Source: Pontibacter arcticus
GTDB lineage: Bacteria; Bacteroidota; Bacteroidia; Cytophagales; Hymenobacteraceae
Direction of reading: 5' to 3'
DNA length: 64,000 nucleotides
Assembly: GCF_003284895.1 (NCBI RefSeq)
Contig: NZ_QMDV01000002.1
Span: forward strand, 310,001-374,000
The position numbers and the translations under genes were made by a program. Below the pieces are notes generated by a model. It was not told the origin of the DNA. It saw only the letters and a program-made list of their open reading frames with translations, and ran no database searches. Shown here one piece after another: positions 36,284 to 46,477 of the stretch. Numbering within the stretch: the stretch's first letter is position 1; every line of letters begins with the position of its first letter.

Positions 36284-37501
36284 TTACTGCTTCGAAACGC
36301 GGTAAATTACCCCATTCGTATCATCCGAAACCAGTAGTGAGCCATCTGCATGCACAGCCAAGCCAACCAAACGGCCAAAATGCGATTGGTTTCCGTTAAC
36401 CAGGAAACCTGTTAGAAAGTCATCAAACCGAACAGGCTGGCCGTTCTCGAAATGTAAACGTACCACCTTATAACCAACCGGCTTGCTTCTGTTCCAGGAC
36501 CCCCGCATCGCTACAAAGGCATCTCCCTGGTAATCGGCCGGAAACTGGTTGCCCGTATAAAACTCCATTTCCATGGGAGCAGCGTGCGCCTGGTAAGTAA
36601 GAACAGGCAAGGTTGTTTTTTGCAGGTATTGCTGGTATGTAGTATCGCCTTTAGGCCTGTCGCCTGGGTTATACTTGCCTTCGCCATAAATATACGGCCA
36701 GCCGTAATCAGCGCCTTCCACCAGTTTGTTTACTTCTTCTTTTTGCTCATCATCGCCCAACCAGTCAATGCCATGGTCCATGCCCCACATTTCGCCGGTT
36801 TGCGGGTGCCAGCCAAAACCAATTGTGTTGCGCAGTCCTTTGGCAAATACTTTCATATCCGAACCATCCGAATTAACCCGTACAATGGTAGCATTTAAGC
36901 GGTTAGGCTCCGGGCACGAATTGCAGGTACTTCCAATGGTGATATAGAGTTTCCCATCAGGGCCAAAAGCAAGGGTACGGTTAGGGTGCTGGCCTCCGTC
37001 GGGTAAGTCTTTTATAAGGAGCCGAGGCTGGCCCAGGGTACCATCCATGTTCATATCGGCAACATACACCTCACGAACAGTAGCAATATAGAGCCGGCCA
37101 TTTTGTATGGCAAGCCCGTGTGCCTGTTTTATGTTTGCTACCGTTTGCTTGTTGTCTGCAACGCCATCTCCGTTTGTATCCACAAGCAGCATCACGGTAC
37201 CAGCCTCCCGGTCAGTGGCGTATACCTGGCCTGTGCTGTTGGTTACCAGAATGCGGGGCTTGCCCAGGTCTTCGGCAAATTTAGTAACTGTAAAGCCTTC
37301 CGGTACTTTTAACTGGTTTACATTGGCATCCGAGGCGGGCATAAGCCCGGGCCTGAATATAAAGCCCTGAAACTGGGCTGAAGTTGGCGTATCGCCTTTT
37401 TCGGGTACGGTAGTATCCCACAGATCGTCGTCATCATCGCAACTAACCATGGCAGTTGCCATTACAGTTAAAAGTAAAATTGAAAGTAAGCTCTTTTTCA
37501 T
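36284..37501 (-). CDS. Lipoprotein sugar/sorbosone dehydrogenase-type beta-propeller
   Basis: A 405-residue exported lipoprotein. The lipobox ends at Cys21, followed by five Asp residues, an acidic sequence that in Bacteroidota favours display on the cell surface. The propeller resembles PQQ-dependent glucose/sorbosone dehydrogenases: VPEGFTVTKFAEDLGKPR, DTNGDGVAD, LAFGPDGKLYITIGSTCNSC and GFGWHPQTGEMWGMDHGIDWLGDD. The His/Asp pattern fits PQQ or Ca2+ binding, but substrate and cofactor are inferred from the family. It reads away from the GH13 genes. Confidence 0.87.
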   Translation of the reverse strand: MKKSLLSILLLTVMATAMVSCDDDDDLWDTTVPEKGDTPTSAQFQGFIFRPGLMPASDANVNQLKVPEGFTVTKFAEDLGKPRILVTNSTGQVYATDREAGTVMLLVDTNGDGVADNKQTVANIKQAHGLAIQNGRLYIATVREVYVADMNMDGTLGQPRLLIKDLPDGGQHPNRTLAFGPDGKLYITIGSTCNSCPEPNRLNATIVRVNSDGSDMKVFAKGLRNTIGFGWHPQTGEMWGMDHGIDWLGDDEQKEEVNKLVEGADYGWPYIYGEGKYNPGDRPKGDTTYQQYLQKTTLPVLTYQAHAAPMEMEFYTGNQFPADYQGDAFVAMRGSWNRSKPVGYKVVRLHFENGQPVRFDDFLTGFLVNGNQSHFGRLVGLAVHADGSLLVSDDTNGVIYRVSKQ

Positions 37502-37877
37502 AGTAGGGTTGTAGGTTTTATGATTTATACTTTACAAGAGATCATCCACTGCGTGAAATGTGATATTGCCATACTTTACCACTTCCGGTTTAGCAAGAAA
37601 GAAAGTAATCAGTTTGCTGTAAGCTTCAGTTGAGGCAGACGCTCTTACCAATGTAAATAGTTGCTTACGTATAAGTTTCGCTTTCAGGATAAGCAAAGTA
37701 TAAAATAACCTTAAACTAATGTGGTAAGGACCAGCTACTTGCCTTGAACTCTGAAACGTAGCTCATTTAGCGTGTACTTTATTTGTAACATTTCCAATAG
37801 TCTGATTACACGTGCCTCCGTAAAAGGAAATTTGTTTTAACCGTAACGTATAAAAACTTACCAAAAGCTGCGCCCAC
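37502..37877. other. 376-bp divergent intergenic region
   Basis: The gap between the sugar dehydrogenase and the trehalose-synthase-like gene must hold both promoters. I see no gene or strong hairpin; AAGTATA occurs near 37695. Confidence 0.45.
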
Positions 37878-39527
37878 ATGATAAATGAACTCTGGTATAA
37901 AAATGCTATTATCTACAGCCTCGACCTTGAAACATTTATGGATCTGAACGATGACGGCATCGGGGATTTCGAAGGGCTTTCGCGCCGCCTGGATTACCTG
38001 CATGCCCTTGGGGTTGATACCGTCTGGCTGGCTCCGTTCCATCCTTCGCCTAACAAAGACAATGGCTATGATATACAGGATTATTATGGCGTAGACCCCC
38101 GGCATGGCTCCAGCGGCAATTTTGTTGAGTTTATGCACCAGGCCTCGAAGCGTGGTATTAAAGTAATTATCGATCTGGTTGTAAACCACACTTCAGACCA
38201 GCATCCCTGGTTTCAGGATGCCCGCAGCAGCGAAAATGCCAAACACCGGGACTGGTATGCCTGGTCGGATAAAAAGCCGGACGACTGGAACGAGGGAATG
38301 GTTTTCCCGAATGTACAGGAGGCCACCTGGACCTACGATAAGAAAGCAAAAGCCTATTACTTTCACCGTTTTTATAAGTTTCAGCCGGATCTAAACATCG
38401 ATAACCCCGAAGTAAGGGCAGAAATTAAAAGGATCATCGGGTTTTGGCTGGAGCTGGGGGTTGCAGGTTTCCGGGTTGATGCGGTTCCTTTTATACTTGA
38501 AAAACAAGGCCCGAACATATCTGACCGGAAACTTAGATTTGAATACCTGCGGGAGATGCGCAGATTTTTACAGTGGAGGAGGGGCGATGCCATTCTGTTA
38601 GGCGAAGCCAATGTGCTGCCCAAGGAAACAGAAGAATATTTTGGCGAGGAAGGAGATGGCATCCACCTGATGTTTAATTTCTACGTGAACCAATACCTGT
38701 TCTACGCGCTTGCTACAGGCGATACCGAACCGCTGAAAGAGGCTTTGGAAGCTACCCGGATTAAATTTCCAACGTCGCAGTGGGCACATTTCCTGCGGAA
38801 CCACGACGAACTGGACCTGGCACGCCTCTCGGAAGAGCAGCGCGAAAAAGTGTTTGCCCGTTTCGGTCCGGAAAAGTCTATGCAATTGTATGACCGTGGT
38901 ATACGGCGACGGCTTTCTCCGATGTTAGGTAACCGCCAGCAAACCGAGCTTGCTTACAGCCTGATGTTTTCACTGCCTGGTACACCTGTGATACGGTACG
39001 GCGATGAGATTGGCATGGGTGAAGACCTGAGTCTGAAGGAGCGTGAAGCTGTCAGGACCCCCATGCAATGGACAGATGGCTTCCAGGCCGGGTTCTCTAA
39101 ATCTGAAAAGCTGGTTCATCCCATTATTTCGGAGGGGCCATACGCCTACAAACATGTAAATGTAGAAGCACAACGCCGCGAACCTCATTCGTTGTTAAAC
39201 TGGATGTCGACCCTGATCCGGCTGCGGCAGGAATGTGCCGAAATAGGCTGGGGCAACTGGCAACTGCTCGATACAGGCGTACCGCAGGTATTGGGCATGC
39301 ACTACAACTGGCAGGAGAGCTCCCTGGTTATACTACATAATTTTGACGAAAAGGCGCATGAAGTAAGCCTCAAACTAAAGCAAACACAGGAAACCACCTT
39401 AGTCGATCTGATGATCAATTCTGACAGTGTAACCGATACAAAAGGAGTTCATAAAATAACGATTTCGGCTTACGGTTACCGCTGGTTCCGGGCAGGCGAC
39501 CTGAGCCACCTGTTTCGCAAAAGCTGA
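37878..39527 (+). CDS. treS: GH13 alpha-amylase family, trehalose synthase (TreS)-like
   Basis: A 549-residue enzyme. It shares the TreS order of motifs: LDYLHALGVDTVWLAPFHPSP, DLVVNHTSDQHPWFQ, FRVDAVPF (nucleophile Asp), LLGEANV (acid/base Glu), FLRNHDELDL (third Asp) and PVIRYGDEIGMGED. TreS interconverts maltose and trehalose. The C-terminal maltokinase seen fused in some lineages is absent. It is cytoplasmic, with no signal peptide. With the following GH13 and MscS genes it fits handling of compatible solutes. A related GH13 subfamily with other specificity is possible. Confidence 0.85.
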   Translation: MINELWYKNAIIYSLDLETFMDLNDDGIGDFEGLSRRLDYLHALGVDTVWLAPFHPSPNKDNGYDIQDYYGVDPRHGSSGNFVEFMHQASKRGIKVIIDLVVNHTSDQHPWFQDARSSENAKHRDWYAWSDKKPDDWNEGMVFPNVQEATWTYDKKAKAYYFHRFYKFQPDLNIDNPEVRAEIKRIIGFWLELGVAGFRVDAVPFILEKQGPNISDRKLRFEYLREMRRFLQWRRGDAILLGEANVLPKETEEYFGEEGDGIHLMFNFYVNQYLFYALATGDTEPLKEALEATRIKFPTSQWAHFLRNHDELDLARLSEEQREKVFARFGPEKSMQLYDRGIRRRLSPMLGNRQQTELAYSLMFSLPGTPVIRYGDEIGMGEDLSLKEREAVRTPMQWTDGFQAGFSKSEKLVHPIISEGPYAYKHVNVEAQRREPHSLLNWMSTLIRLRQECAEIGWGNWQLLDTGVPQVLGMHYNWQESSLVILHNFDEKAHEVSLKLKQTQETTLVDLMINSDSVTDTKGVHKITISAYGYRWFRAGDLSHLFRKS

Positions 39528-39818
39528 GCTGTAAATTTTGTAGAAGGCGCTCATTAACTCCCTAGCTGGTTAACGTTTTAATTAAAAAAGTTTAGGCTGA
39601 ACTGCTTTGTTCTTCACTGCCAAACGTAGGTTGGCAAAGTTTAATTATGGGTTAAATAACCACTAACGTCGGTTTTTTTGACACTTAAGTCTGAAAAACT
39701 GCACAGCTTTAAAGTATAAACAGAAGACAGCTACCAAGTAAGTGTCGTAAAGTATAATAAAAAAACGGGCCCAGTTTTCCGGAAACGTAACGGCCCAAAA
39801 TAAGACTCTAAATTGCTT

Positions 39819-41429
39819 ATGAAAGAAAATCAGAACCAGTTCATCTGGTGGCAAAAAGGAATAATTTATCAGGTATATCCCAGATCCTACCAGGATAGTA
39901 ATAATGATGGAGTTGGCGATTTAAAGGGCATCACCTCCAGGCTCGATTACCTGAAATGGCTGGGCGTAGAAGCGCTCTGGATTTCCCCGATCTTTCCGTC
40001 GCCAATGGCAGATTTTGGGTACGATATAGCGGATTATTGCGATATACACCCACTTTTTGGTACCATGCAGGATTTTGACAAACTGCTGCAGGAAGTACAT
40101 GCCAGAGAGATGAAACTGATCCTGGATTTGGTGCCCAATCATACTTCTGACCAGCATCCCTGGTTTCTGGAAGCACGCTCGTCCCGCGATAACCCAAAAC
40201 GCGATTGGTACATCTGGCACGATGCGAAACCCGATGGAGCTGAGCCCAACAACTGGCTGGCCATGTTTGGCGGCAGTGCCTGGGAGTGGGATGAGAAAAC
40301 GGAGCAGTATTATTACCACGCCTTCCTGAAAGAGCAACCCGACCTGAACTGGAGAAACCCCGAAGTACAGGAGGCTATGTTTAACGTGATGCGTTTCTGG
40401 CTGGATAAGGGCGTGGATGGCTTCAGGGTAGATGTGATGTGGCATATGATCAAAGATGAGCAGCTGCGCAACAACCCGAAAAATCCCGATTACAAACCAC
40501 ACATGGCTACTTACGAGCAACTTATACCTGCTTATTCCACCGACCAGCCAGAGGTGCATGCTATCGTGCAGATGATGCGACAGGTAACTGACAGCTACGA
40601 GGAGCGGTTGTTAATTGGTGAAATTTACCTCCCGATAGAAAAACTGGTTACCTATTATGGTACCGAGCAGCAGGAAGCACACCTGCCTTTTAACTTTCAG
40701 TTGCTTACTTTACCCTGGGATGCTACTGAAATTGCAGCAGCCATTGATACGTATGAAGGTACATTGCCTCCGGACGGCTGGCCAAACTGGGTACTCGGCA
40801 ACCATGATCAGCCACGCCTCGCCAGCCGTATTGGGCCAGAACAAGCTAGGGTTGCGGCTATGTTATTACTCTCTTTGCGTGGTACGCCCACCATCTATTA
40901 TGGCGAAGAAATTGGCATGTGCAATGTAACCATTCCAAAAGAAGAAGTGCAGGACCCGCAAGGCTTGAATATGCCGGACCTTGATTTATCGCGCGACCCA
41001 TCGCGTACGCCTATGCAATGGGATACAAGTATAAATGCTGGTTTCTCAGACGGTAAGCCCTGGCTCCGGCTAGCTTCCGATCATAAAGAGGTTAATGTAG
41101 CACTACAACAGGATGATCCTAAGTCGTTGCTTTCGTTATACAAACGTCTTATAAAACTACGCCAGCAGGAGCCTGCTTTACATATCGGAAAGTATGCGCC
41201 GATCCATGCGGACAAGCAAGTACTGGCCTATGTTCGGGAGGCAGCAGAAGGGCAACGGTTCCTGGTAGTACTGAATATGTCGGCTGAGCCGTGTAAGTTC
41301 GAGTCAGCACATTTCGAGTTTAATGGCACAATAGAAATTGCCTGCGATCCAGAAAAAGAGCGAGTTGCAGTTAGTAACGCTATAAACCTGGAACGTAATG
41401 AAGGCCTGATCATCAGGCTTACTGCATAA
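39819..41429 (+). CDS. GH13 alpha-glucosidase
   Basis: A 536-residue cytoplasmic glycoside hydrolase, probably acting on alpha-glucosides such as maltose, isomaltose or trehalose-6-phosphate-type substrates. Motifs: YQVYPRSYQDSNNDGVGDL, DLVPNHTSDQHPWF, GFRVDVMWHM (nucleophile Asp), LIGEIYLP (Glu), VLGNHDQPR (Asp) and GTPTIYYGEEIGM. An upstream in-frame TTG (39813) gives only two extra residues; the ATG at 39819 is preferred. It follows the TreS-like gene on the same strand after 291 bp and is probably separately expressed. Confidence 0.9.
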   Translation: MKENQNQFIWWQKGIIYQVYPRSYQDSNNDGVGDLKGITSRLDYLKWLGVEALWISPIFPSPMADFGYDIADYCDIHPLFGTMQDFDKLLQEVHAREMKLILDLVPNHTSDQHPWFLEARSSRDNPKRDWYIWHDAKPDGAEPNNWLAMFGGSAWEWDEKTEQYYYHAFLKEQPDLNWRNPEVQEAMFNVMRFWLDKGVDGFRVDVMWHMIKDEQLRNNPKNPDYKPHMATYEQLIPAYSTDQPEVHAIVQMMRQVTDSYEERLLIGEIYLPIEKLVTYYGTEQQEAHLPFNFQLLTLPWDATEIAAAIDTYEGTLPPDGWPNWVLGNHDQPRLASRIGPEQARVAAMLLLSLRGTPTIYYGEEIGMCNVTIPKEEVQDPQGLNMPDLDLSRDPSRTPMQWDTSINAGFSDGKPWLRLASDHKEVNVALQQDDPKSLLSLYKRLIKLRQQEPALHIGKYAPIHADKQVLAYVREAAEGQRFLVVLNMSAEPCKFESAHFEFNGTIEIACDPEKERVAVSNAINLERNEGLIIRLTA

Positions 41430-41639
41430 GAACTTATACTTTAATTAACGGATTTTTGAGCGGCAGATATTAACCTGATACGTAAAAAAGTTAACTGCTT
41501 CCGGATGTTGAACAGCCTGCTAATTATAAAACGGGTTATTGATGAAACGAAGAAGCCTTGTTTCCTTTATATGCCGGTATTAATCAGCGTAGAGTTAATG
41601 GCGCGCAAAATACAACCTCGATTAGAAGCTAACTGCAGC

Positions 41640-43313
41640 ATGTTATACAAGAAACTGACTCTTTTTTCCCCAAGATCGCTCACCTACAGGTATAAAGTTG
41701 TGGCTATACTTATACTTGTTTTATGTTGGCATACACCTCAGCTACATGCGCAGGAGGCGCCTGCTGATACGGCAGAGATTGTGGTGCCGGTTTGGCCTGA
41801 AGACTCGTTAGGACGACGCACGCCGCGCGGAACGGTACAGGGTTTTATATCAGCTGTGGCAGACCAGAATTATAACCGGGCAGCCCATTACCTGAACATG
41901 GATACTACCCTGGTTTCTGTGCGAAACGGGCCGGTGCTGGCAAAATCCTTACAGGAACTCATGGACCGGAGCGGAAAGCTGATGCCTTTCTCCTGGATGA
42001 ATAATACTTACAACGGCTTTGCAGAAGATAATCTGGGCCCCAACCTGGACCGGGTTGGCGCTATCTCGATCAACGCCGAAGAGATCGACCTGATGGTGGA
42101 GAGAACAGAAGGCCCTGAAGGAGGACCAATCTGGCTTTTTTCTTCCCAAACAGTACAACGTATCCCGCTTCCGGTAGAAGAAAACATAAAGAGTACCTTA
42201 GTAGAGAAAGTATCGCCGGAGGCACTCGAAGATAACAAATGGGGAGGTGTGCCCATCGGGCATTGGTTAAGTATCGTGTTATTGATTATAGTGGCCTACT
42301 TGCTGGCCAAAGGGATAACGGCACTCATACTCTTGCTGATTCCGAAGGTATGGGCCAAAGCCCGCCAGGAAACAACAGCCGGTATTATCCGTGCCTTTGC
42401 GCTTCCTGTACAGCTCTACCTGGCAATCTGGCTATTTGTTTTTGCCAGCCGCTACGTGGGTATTTCCATCATTGTGCGCATGCGCCTGAGCGAAATAACC
42501 GTTATTGTTGGCTTAATTGCCATGCTATTGCTTGTGTGGCAACTGCTTGATTTTCTGTCGAGGTTTTTTGAGCGGAGGCTGGCGCTTCGGGGTAACCAGG
42601 CAGGTGTATCGGCAGTGCTTTTTCTGAGGCGTGGTATTAAAGTGGCCTTGCTGGTACTCGGTATTATCTTAGCACTGGATACCTTCGGATTTGATGTGAC
42701 AGCCGGATTAGCAGCTTTAGGTATTGGAGGTATTGCCTTAGCCCTTGGTGCCCAGAAAACTGTGGAGAACTTTGTAGGGAGCGTTACGCTGATAGCTGAT
42801 CAGCCCATCAGGGTGGGTGATTTTTGTAAAGTAGGCAGTGTAAGCGGCACAGTAGAACAGATCGGGATGCGCTCTACCCGTATCAGAACCGCAGACCGCA
42901 CTATCGTTACCATCCCGAACGGGGAATTTTCTTCCCAGCAGATCGAAAACTTTGCTCCCAGAGACCAGTTCCTGCTCAGTTCCATACTTCGTTTGCGGTA
43001 TAGCACTACCCCCGACCAGATCCGTTATCTCCTGAAAGAGATCAGAGCAGCGCTTCTGGCCCACGAAAAAATTGACTCGAAGCAGGTACGTGTGCGCTTT
43101 ACGGAATTTGGCCAGGACTCCCTTAATTTGGAGATCTATACTTATATAAATGCAAAGGATTACAACAATTACCTGGAAATTAAGGAAGAATTATTTTTGC
43201 AGATAATGGACATCATACAAGCCAGCGGCACAAGTATTTCCCTGCCTTCCCAAATGTTGTACCTCGCCAAAGAGAATGATCAATCTGATGATACCGGGGA
43301 GAAAGAAGTATAA
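41640..43313 (+). CDS. MscS family mechanosensitive ion channel
   Basis: A 557-residue membrane protein. The ATG at 41640 opens a good signal peptide (KVVAILILVLCWHTPQLHAQ), so the earlier ATG at 41505 is less likely. A periplasmic N-terminal domain (about 25-190) precedes several transmembrane segments. The MscS core follows: pore helix AGLAALGIGGIALALGAQKTV, then GSVTLIADQPIRVGDFCKVG and the beta domain with RTADRTIVTIPNGEF. A cytoplasmic C-terminal domain ends the protein. MscS channels release solutes on hypo-osmotic shock. It is larger than E. coli MscS (286 residues). Confidence 0.92.
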   Translation: MLYKKLTLFSPRSLTYRYKVVAILILVLCWHTPQLHAQEAPADTAEIVVPVWPEDSLGRRTPRGTVQGFISAVADQNYNRAAHYLNMDTTLVSVRNGPVLAKSLQELMDRSGKLMPFSWMNNTYNGFAEDNLGPNLDRVGAISINAEEIDLMVERTEGPEGGPIWLFSSQTVQRIPLPVEENIKSTLVEKVSPEALEDNKWGGVPIGHWLSIVLLIIVAYLLAKGITALILLLIPKVWAKARQETTAGIIRAFALPVQLYLAIWLFVFASRYVGISIIVRMRLSEITVIVGLIAMLLLVWQLLDFLSRFFERRLALRGNQAGVSAVLFLRRGIKVALLVLGIILALDTFGFDVTAGLAALGIGGIALALGAQKTVENFVGSVTLIADQPIRVGDFCKVGSVSGTVEQIGMRSTRIRTADRTIVTIPNGEFSSQQIENFAPRDQFLLSSILRLRYSTTPDQIRYLLKEIRAALLAHEKIDSKQVRVRFTEFGQDSLNLEIYTYINAKDYNNYLEIKEELFLQIMDIIQASGTSISLPSQMLYLAKENDQSDDTGEKEV

Positions 43314-43444
43314 GTATGTGCCTATACTTAGAATGCGATGGAGAAGATAAGCATTAATTGAAATTTGCCACTTGGCTGCCAGCTCTTATAACTTTTTGCC
43401 TGAGCCTTGGTTTACAAAGTATAAATAGAGTCAAATCTAAACGT

Positions 43445-44389
43445 ATGAAAGCATTTGTAGTAAACAATCCGGGCAGTCCGGAAACCCTGGAATTAACCCA
43501 ACTCGACCAGCCCTTAATTAAAGCGGATGAAGTACTGGTGAAAGTTAAGGCCATCAGCATCAACCCTGTCGATACCAAAACCCGCGAAGGCAAAGCGTTT
43601 TATACTACTTTACAGGAAACGGCACCAGTTGTTATTGGCTGGGATATTTCGGGGGAAGTGGTGGAAACCGGAGCGCAGGTAACCGCTTTTAAGCCAGGCG
43701 ACGAAGTGTTTGGCATGGTAAATTTCCCGGGCCATGGCAAAGCCTACGCTGAATATGTAGCCGCACCCGAAGCACACCTGACCCACAAACCTGAAAACAT
43801 AAGCCATCACGAAGCAGCCGCAGCTACATTAGCTGCTTTAACAGCTTGGCAAGTGCTGGTGCATGAAGCTTCCATTAAACCGGGCCAGCGCGTGCTTATA
43901 CATGCGGCAGCAGGAGGGGTAGGGCATTTTGCAGTGCAGATCGCTAAACATTTTAAGGCATATGTTATAGGTACTGCTTCCAGAGAGAACCATGATTTTA
44001 TTCGGAGTCTGGGTGCCGACGTGCAGATAGATTACAAAGAACAAAAGGTAGAAGACGAAGCAAAAGATGTGGACATTGTATTGGACTCGCTTGGTGAGGA
44101 AAACGCATTACGTTCCTTAAACTGCCTGAAAGAGGGGGGCAAACTGGTATCTATACTGGGTGGCGCAAAAGAAGCCGTGCAGCAGGTAGCGCAGAAGCGT
44201 AACATCGAAGCCAAAAATTACCTGGTGCATTCCAGCGGCGAAGACATGGCAAAAATAGCCGGCCTGATGCGTCAGGGAATCATTAAGGCGCATGTGTCCC
44301 ATACTTTTAAATTCGAAGATATGGCCAAAGCACACGCGCAGGTTGAAACACATAAGACCCGCGGCAAGGTAGTGGTGCAGATAACCTGA
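43445..44389 (+). CDS. Zinc-independent MDR, quinone oxidoreductase-like
   Basis: A 314-residue NAD(P)H-dependent medium-chain dehydrogenase/reductase. ATG at 43445 starts the canonical MKAFVV; the upstream TTG (43358) would add a hydrophobic extension that does not fit the family. The catalytic-domain part shows INPVDTKTREG and GWDISGEV. The Rossmann motif is AAAGGVGHFAVQIAK, followed by DYKEQ. No structural-zinc Cys cluster is visible, so it belongs to the quinone oxidoreductase/enoyl reductase-like branch. Substrate unknown. Confidence 0.88.
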   Translation: MKAFVVNNPGSPETLELTQLDQPLIKADEVLVKVKAISINPVDTKTREGKAFYTTLQETAPVVIGWDISGEVVETGAQVTAFKPGDEVFGMVNFPGHGKAYAEYVAAPEAHLTHKPENISHHEAAAATLAALTAWQVLVHEASIKPGQRVLIHAAAGGVGHFAVQIAKHFKAYVIGTASRENHDFIRSLGADVQIDYKEQKVEDEAKDVDIVLDSLGEENALRSLNCLKEGGKLVSILGGAKEAVQQVAQKRNIEAKNYLVHSSGEDMAKIAGLMRQGIIKAHVSHTFKFEDMAKAHAQVETHKTRGKVVVQIT

Positions 44390-44546
44390 TCGTAAACGCT
44401 AATTTATACTTTGCCAGTTAGTTAAGACTTCGATGTGCGTTTAGCTGATGCCTTATATGGTTTGGACGATCAATTATAAAGTATAGTCTTAATTAGTACG
44501 CATCAAAGCCAGAAGAATACCAGATACTTTGTAAAAATGCAGCTTG

Positions 44547-44584
44547 TTTCACACCTAAAAGTCAACGGATTTTTAGGTGTGAAA
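44547..44584. terminator. Perfect 14-bp inverted repeat between two genes
   Basis: Arms 44547-44560 and 44571-44584 with a 10-nt loop, but no T run beyond the stem. It may be a processed 3' end of the MDR transcript or a regulatory hairpin before the small secreted gene. Confidence 0.5.
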
Positions 44585-44653
44585 ATAAATTCAGGGTAAA
44601 CGTGTACAAGTTTTATAGGAAGCATCTAATTTTGTGCTACAAAACAAAGACTT

Positions 44654-45019
44654 GTGAAGCGATTTTTATTTTTTCTGCTTATGCTTATTACCTGCTTTAA
44701 CCTGGCAGGTGGTTATGCTATTGCAGCATCTGTCATATCGCAGGCAAGCAGTAAGGGTTTAGCGATACAGCCTGGTAGCTCAAATCAACAGATCCTTAAA
44801 AAGTCGACGGTAGATCTGCAGGTAGTACAGGTAAACAAAGAAGATTCAGAAAATGATGAGTCGCTTTTTCCTGACCTGAGTCACCTGGCAAACTATCAGG
44901 TCTATAGTTATATCCCCGATTTTAAATTACTCAATAAGCACTTTCTGTTGCATTATGGTACATCCATAAAAGATAAAGAGCGTGCTGCCTATATCCTGCA
45001 TCAAAATTTCCGACTATAA
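44654..45019 (+). CDS. Small secreted protein of unknown function
   Basis: A 121-residue protein with a clear signal peptide (about 1-24), read from a GTG start at 44654. The mature part is polar and has no motif that I recognise (LQVVQVNKEDSENDESLF, LANYQVYSYIPDF). It is upstream of the RND operon on the same strand with a 344-bp gap, so co-regulation cannot be assumed. Confidence 0.55.
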   Translation: MKRFLFFLLMLITCFNLAGGYAIAASVISQASSKGLAIQPGSSNQQILKKSTVDLQVVQVNKEDSENDESLFPDLSHLANYQVYSYIPDFKLLNKHFLLHYGTSIKDKERAAYILHQNFRL

Positions 45020-45363
45020 TTTTTTTTTCCGGTTGCTACTCCTCCTCTAAGCCTGAACCAAGGCTAATGGCAACTATCCATTCCCGCTTTCTTAAGCGCT
45101 AAATTCAATTATCAGATTTTTTTTTAGTTAAGGGTTAACTACTTATCCGGGTAGTTAGTCGCACCATTTTTTATGCCTGAACTGGTAATTCCCAAAGGTA
45201 TAGCTGTTGCCCTGCAAAAGGTAGTCAAGGTTATTGATTTACACAATGCAGCCCCTCCTGTAAAGAAATCACATGTTATGCACCTTGCTGGTTAATGCAG
45301 CCGCCATGTGTGTTGCCATCTAATATCCCTTATAAGTTCAACACCTATCTTTTTTAATTTATT
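45020..45363. other. 344-bp leader before the RND operon
   Basis: There is no gene here. The inverted repeat TAACTAC (45136-45142) / GTAGTTA (45151-45157) with an 8-nt spacer is a weak candidate operator for the efflux operon. A T9 run at 45117-45125 is notable. Confidence 0.35.
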
Positions 45364-46452
45364 ATGAAGAGAATATTCATGCTGATGGGCCTTTGTGCCT
45401 TGTTGTGCCATACTGGTTGTACATTTTCAAACGGAGAAGAGAAAAAGGAAAAAGAAACTACGTTTTTGGTTAGCAGTCCGATGAAAATGGATACAACCAT
45501 TATGGAAGATTATGTGAGCCAGATCCAATCCATACGCCACATCGAGTTAAGAGCGCAGGAGAAAGGCTACCTGCAGAAAATTTTTGTAGACGAAGGGCAG
45601 CTTGTAAGAAAAGGGCAATTGCTGTTTCAGGTTATGCCGAACCTGTATGAAGCCGAGCTACAGAAAGCACAGGCAGAAGCCAACTTTGCTAAAATCGAAT
45701 ACCAAAATACGGCTTCGTTAGCCCAAAGAAACATCGTAGCTCCAAGTGAACTGGCTATGGCCAAAGCTAAACTTGATAAGGCAAAAGCGGAAGTTTCACT
45801 GGCAAAAGTTCATTTGCAGTTTACCGAGATCAGAGCACCTTTTGATGGTATAATTAATCGTTTTCATGTTAGGCTTGGCAGCCTGGTTGAAGAAGGCGAG
45901 TTACTTACTGAGTTATCCGATAACAGTAAAATGTGGGTGTACTACAATGTTCCGGAAGCCAATTACCTGGATTATAAAACTTCGGCAAATAAAGAGGAAA
46001 TAACAAAGGTAAATCTGGTATTGGCAAATAATAAGCCATTTGATTATCCGGGAATAGTAGAAACTATTGAAGCCGATTTTAACAATGAAACCGGGAATAT
46101 TGCTTTCAGGGCTACATTTCCTAATCCCAAAGGGCTGTTAAGGCACGGCGAAACCGGTAATATACAAATGCGTGTGCCCCTGAAAGACGCCCTTATTATC
46201 CCACAGAAAGCCACCTTCGAAGTTTTGGATAAAAAGTATGTCTTTGTTGTAGGGAAAGACAATGTCTTACGATCGAGGGAAATTACGGTAGCAGCTGAAA
46301 TGCCGCACATTTATGTGGTAAAAAACGGGTTGGCTGAAAATGATAAGATTCTTCTGGAGGGCTTGCGCCTTGTAGGTGAAAACGAAAAAGTGCATACCAA
46401 GTACGTGGAGCCCGGCACGCTCATGTCTCAGCTGGATTTATATGCGGAGTAA
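45364..46452 (+). CDS. RND efflux periplasmic adaptor (membrane fusion protein), lipoprotein
   Basis: A 362-residue adaptor linking the inner-membrane pump to the outer-membrane channel. It has a lipobox ending at Cys19 (CHTGC). Next come a biotinyl-lipoyl-like half (EKGYLQKIFVDEGQLVRKGQLLF), an alpha-hairpin rich in Ala/Glu/Lys, the second lipoyl half (RAPFDGIINRFHVRLGSLVEEGELL) and a beta-barrel. It is the first gene of a compact operon, 25 bp before the pump gene. No TetR-type regulator is adjacent. Confidence 0.94.
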   Translation: MKRIFMLMGLCALLCHTGCTFSNGEEKKEKETTFLVSSPMKMDTTIMEDYVSQIQSIRHIELRAQEKGYLQKIFVDEGQLVRKGQLLFQVMPNLYEAELQKAQAEANFAKIEYQNTASLAQRNIVAPSELAMAKAKLDKAKAEVSLAKVHLQFTEIRAPFDGIINRFHVRLGSLVEEGELLTELSDNSKMWVYYNVPEANYLDYKTSANKEEITKVNLVLANNKPFDYPGIVETIEADFNNETGNIAFRATFPNPKGLLRHGETGNIQMRVPLKDALIIPQKATFEVLDKKYVFVVGKDNVLRSREITVAAEMPHIYVVKNGLAENDKILLEGLRLVGENEKVHTKYVEPGTLMSQLDLYAE

Positions 46453-46477
46453 TTTAAAATCTTAAAAAGCAGCAGAC

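Noticed and set aside
41505-41639. N-terminal extension of the MscS gene from an earlier ATG
   Set aside because: The ATG at 41640 directly opens a standard signal peptide; the extension is not typical of the family.
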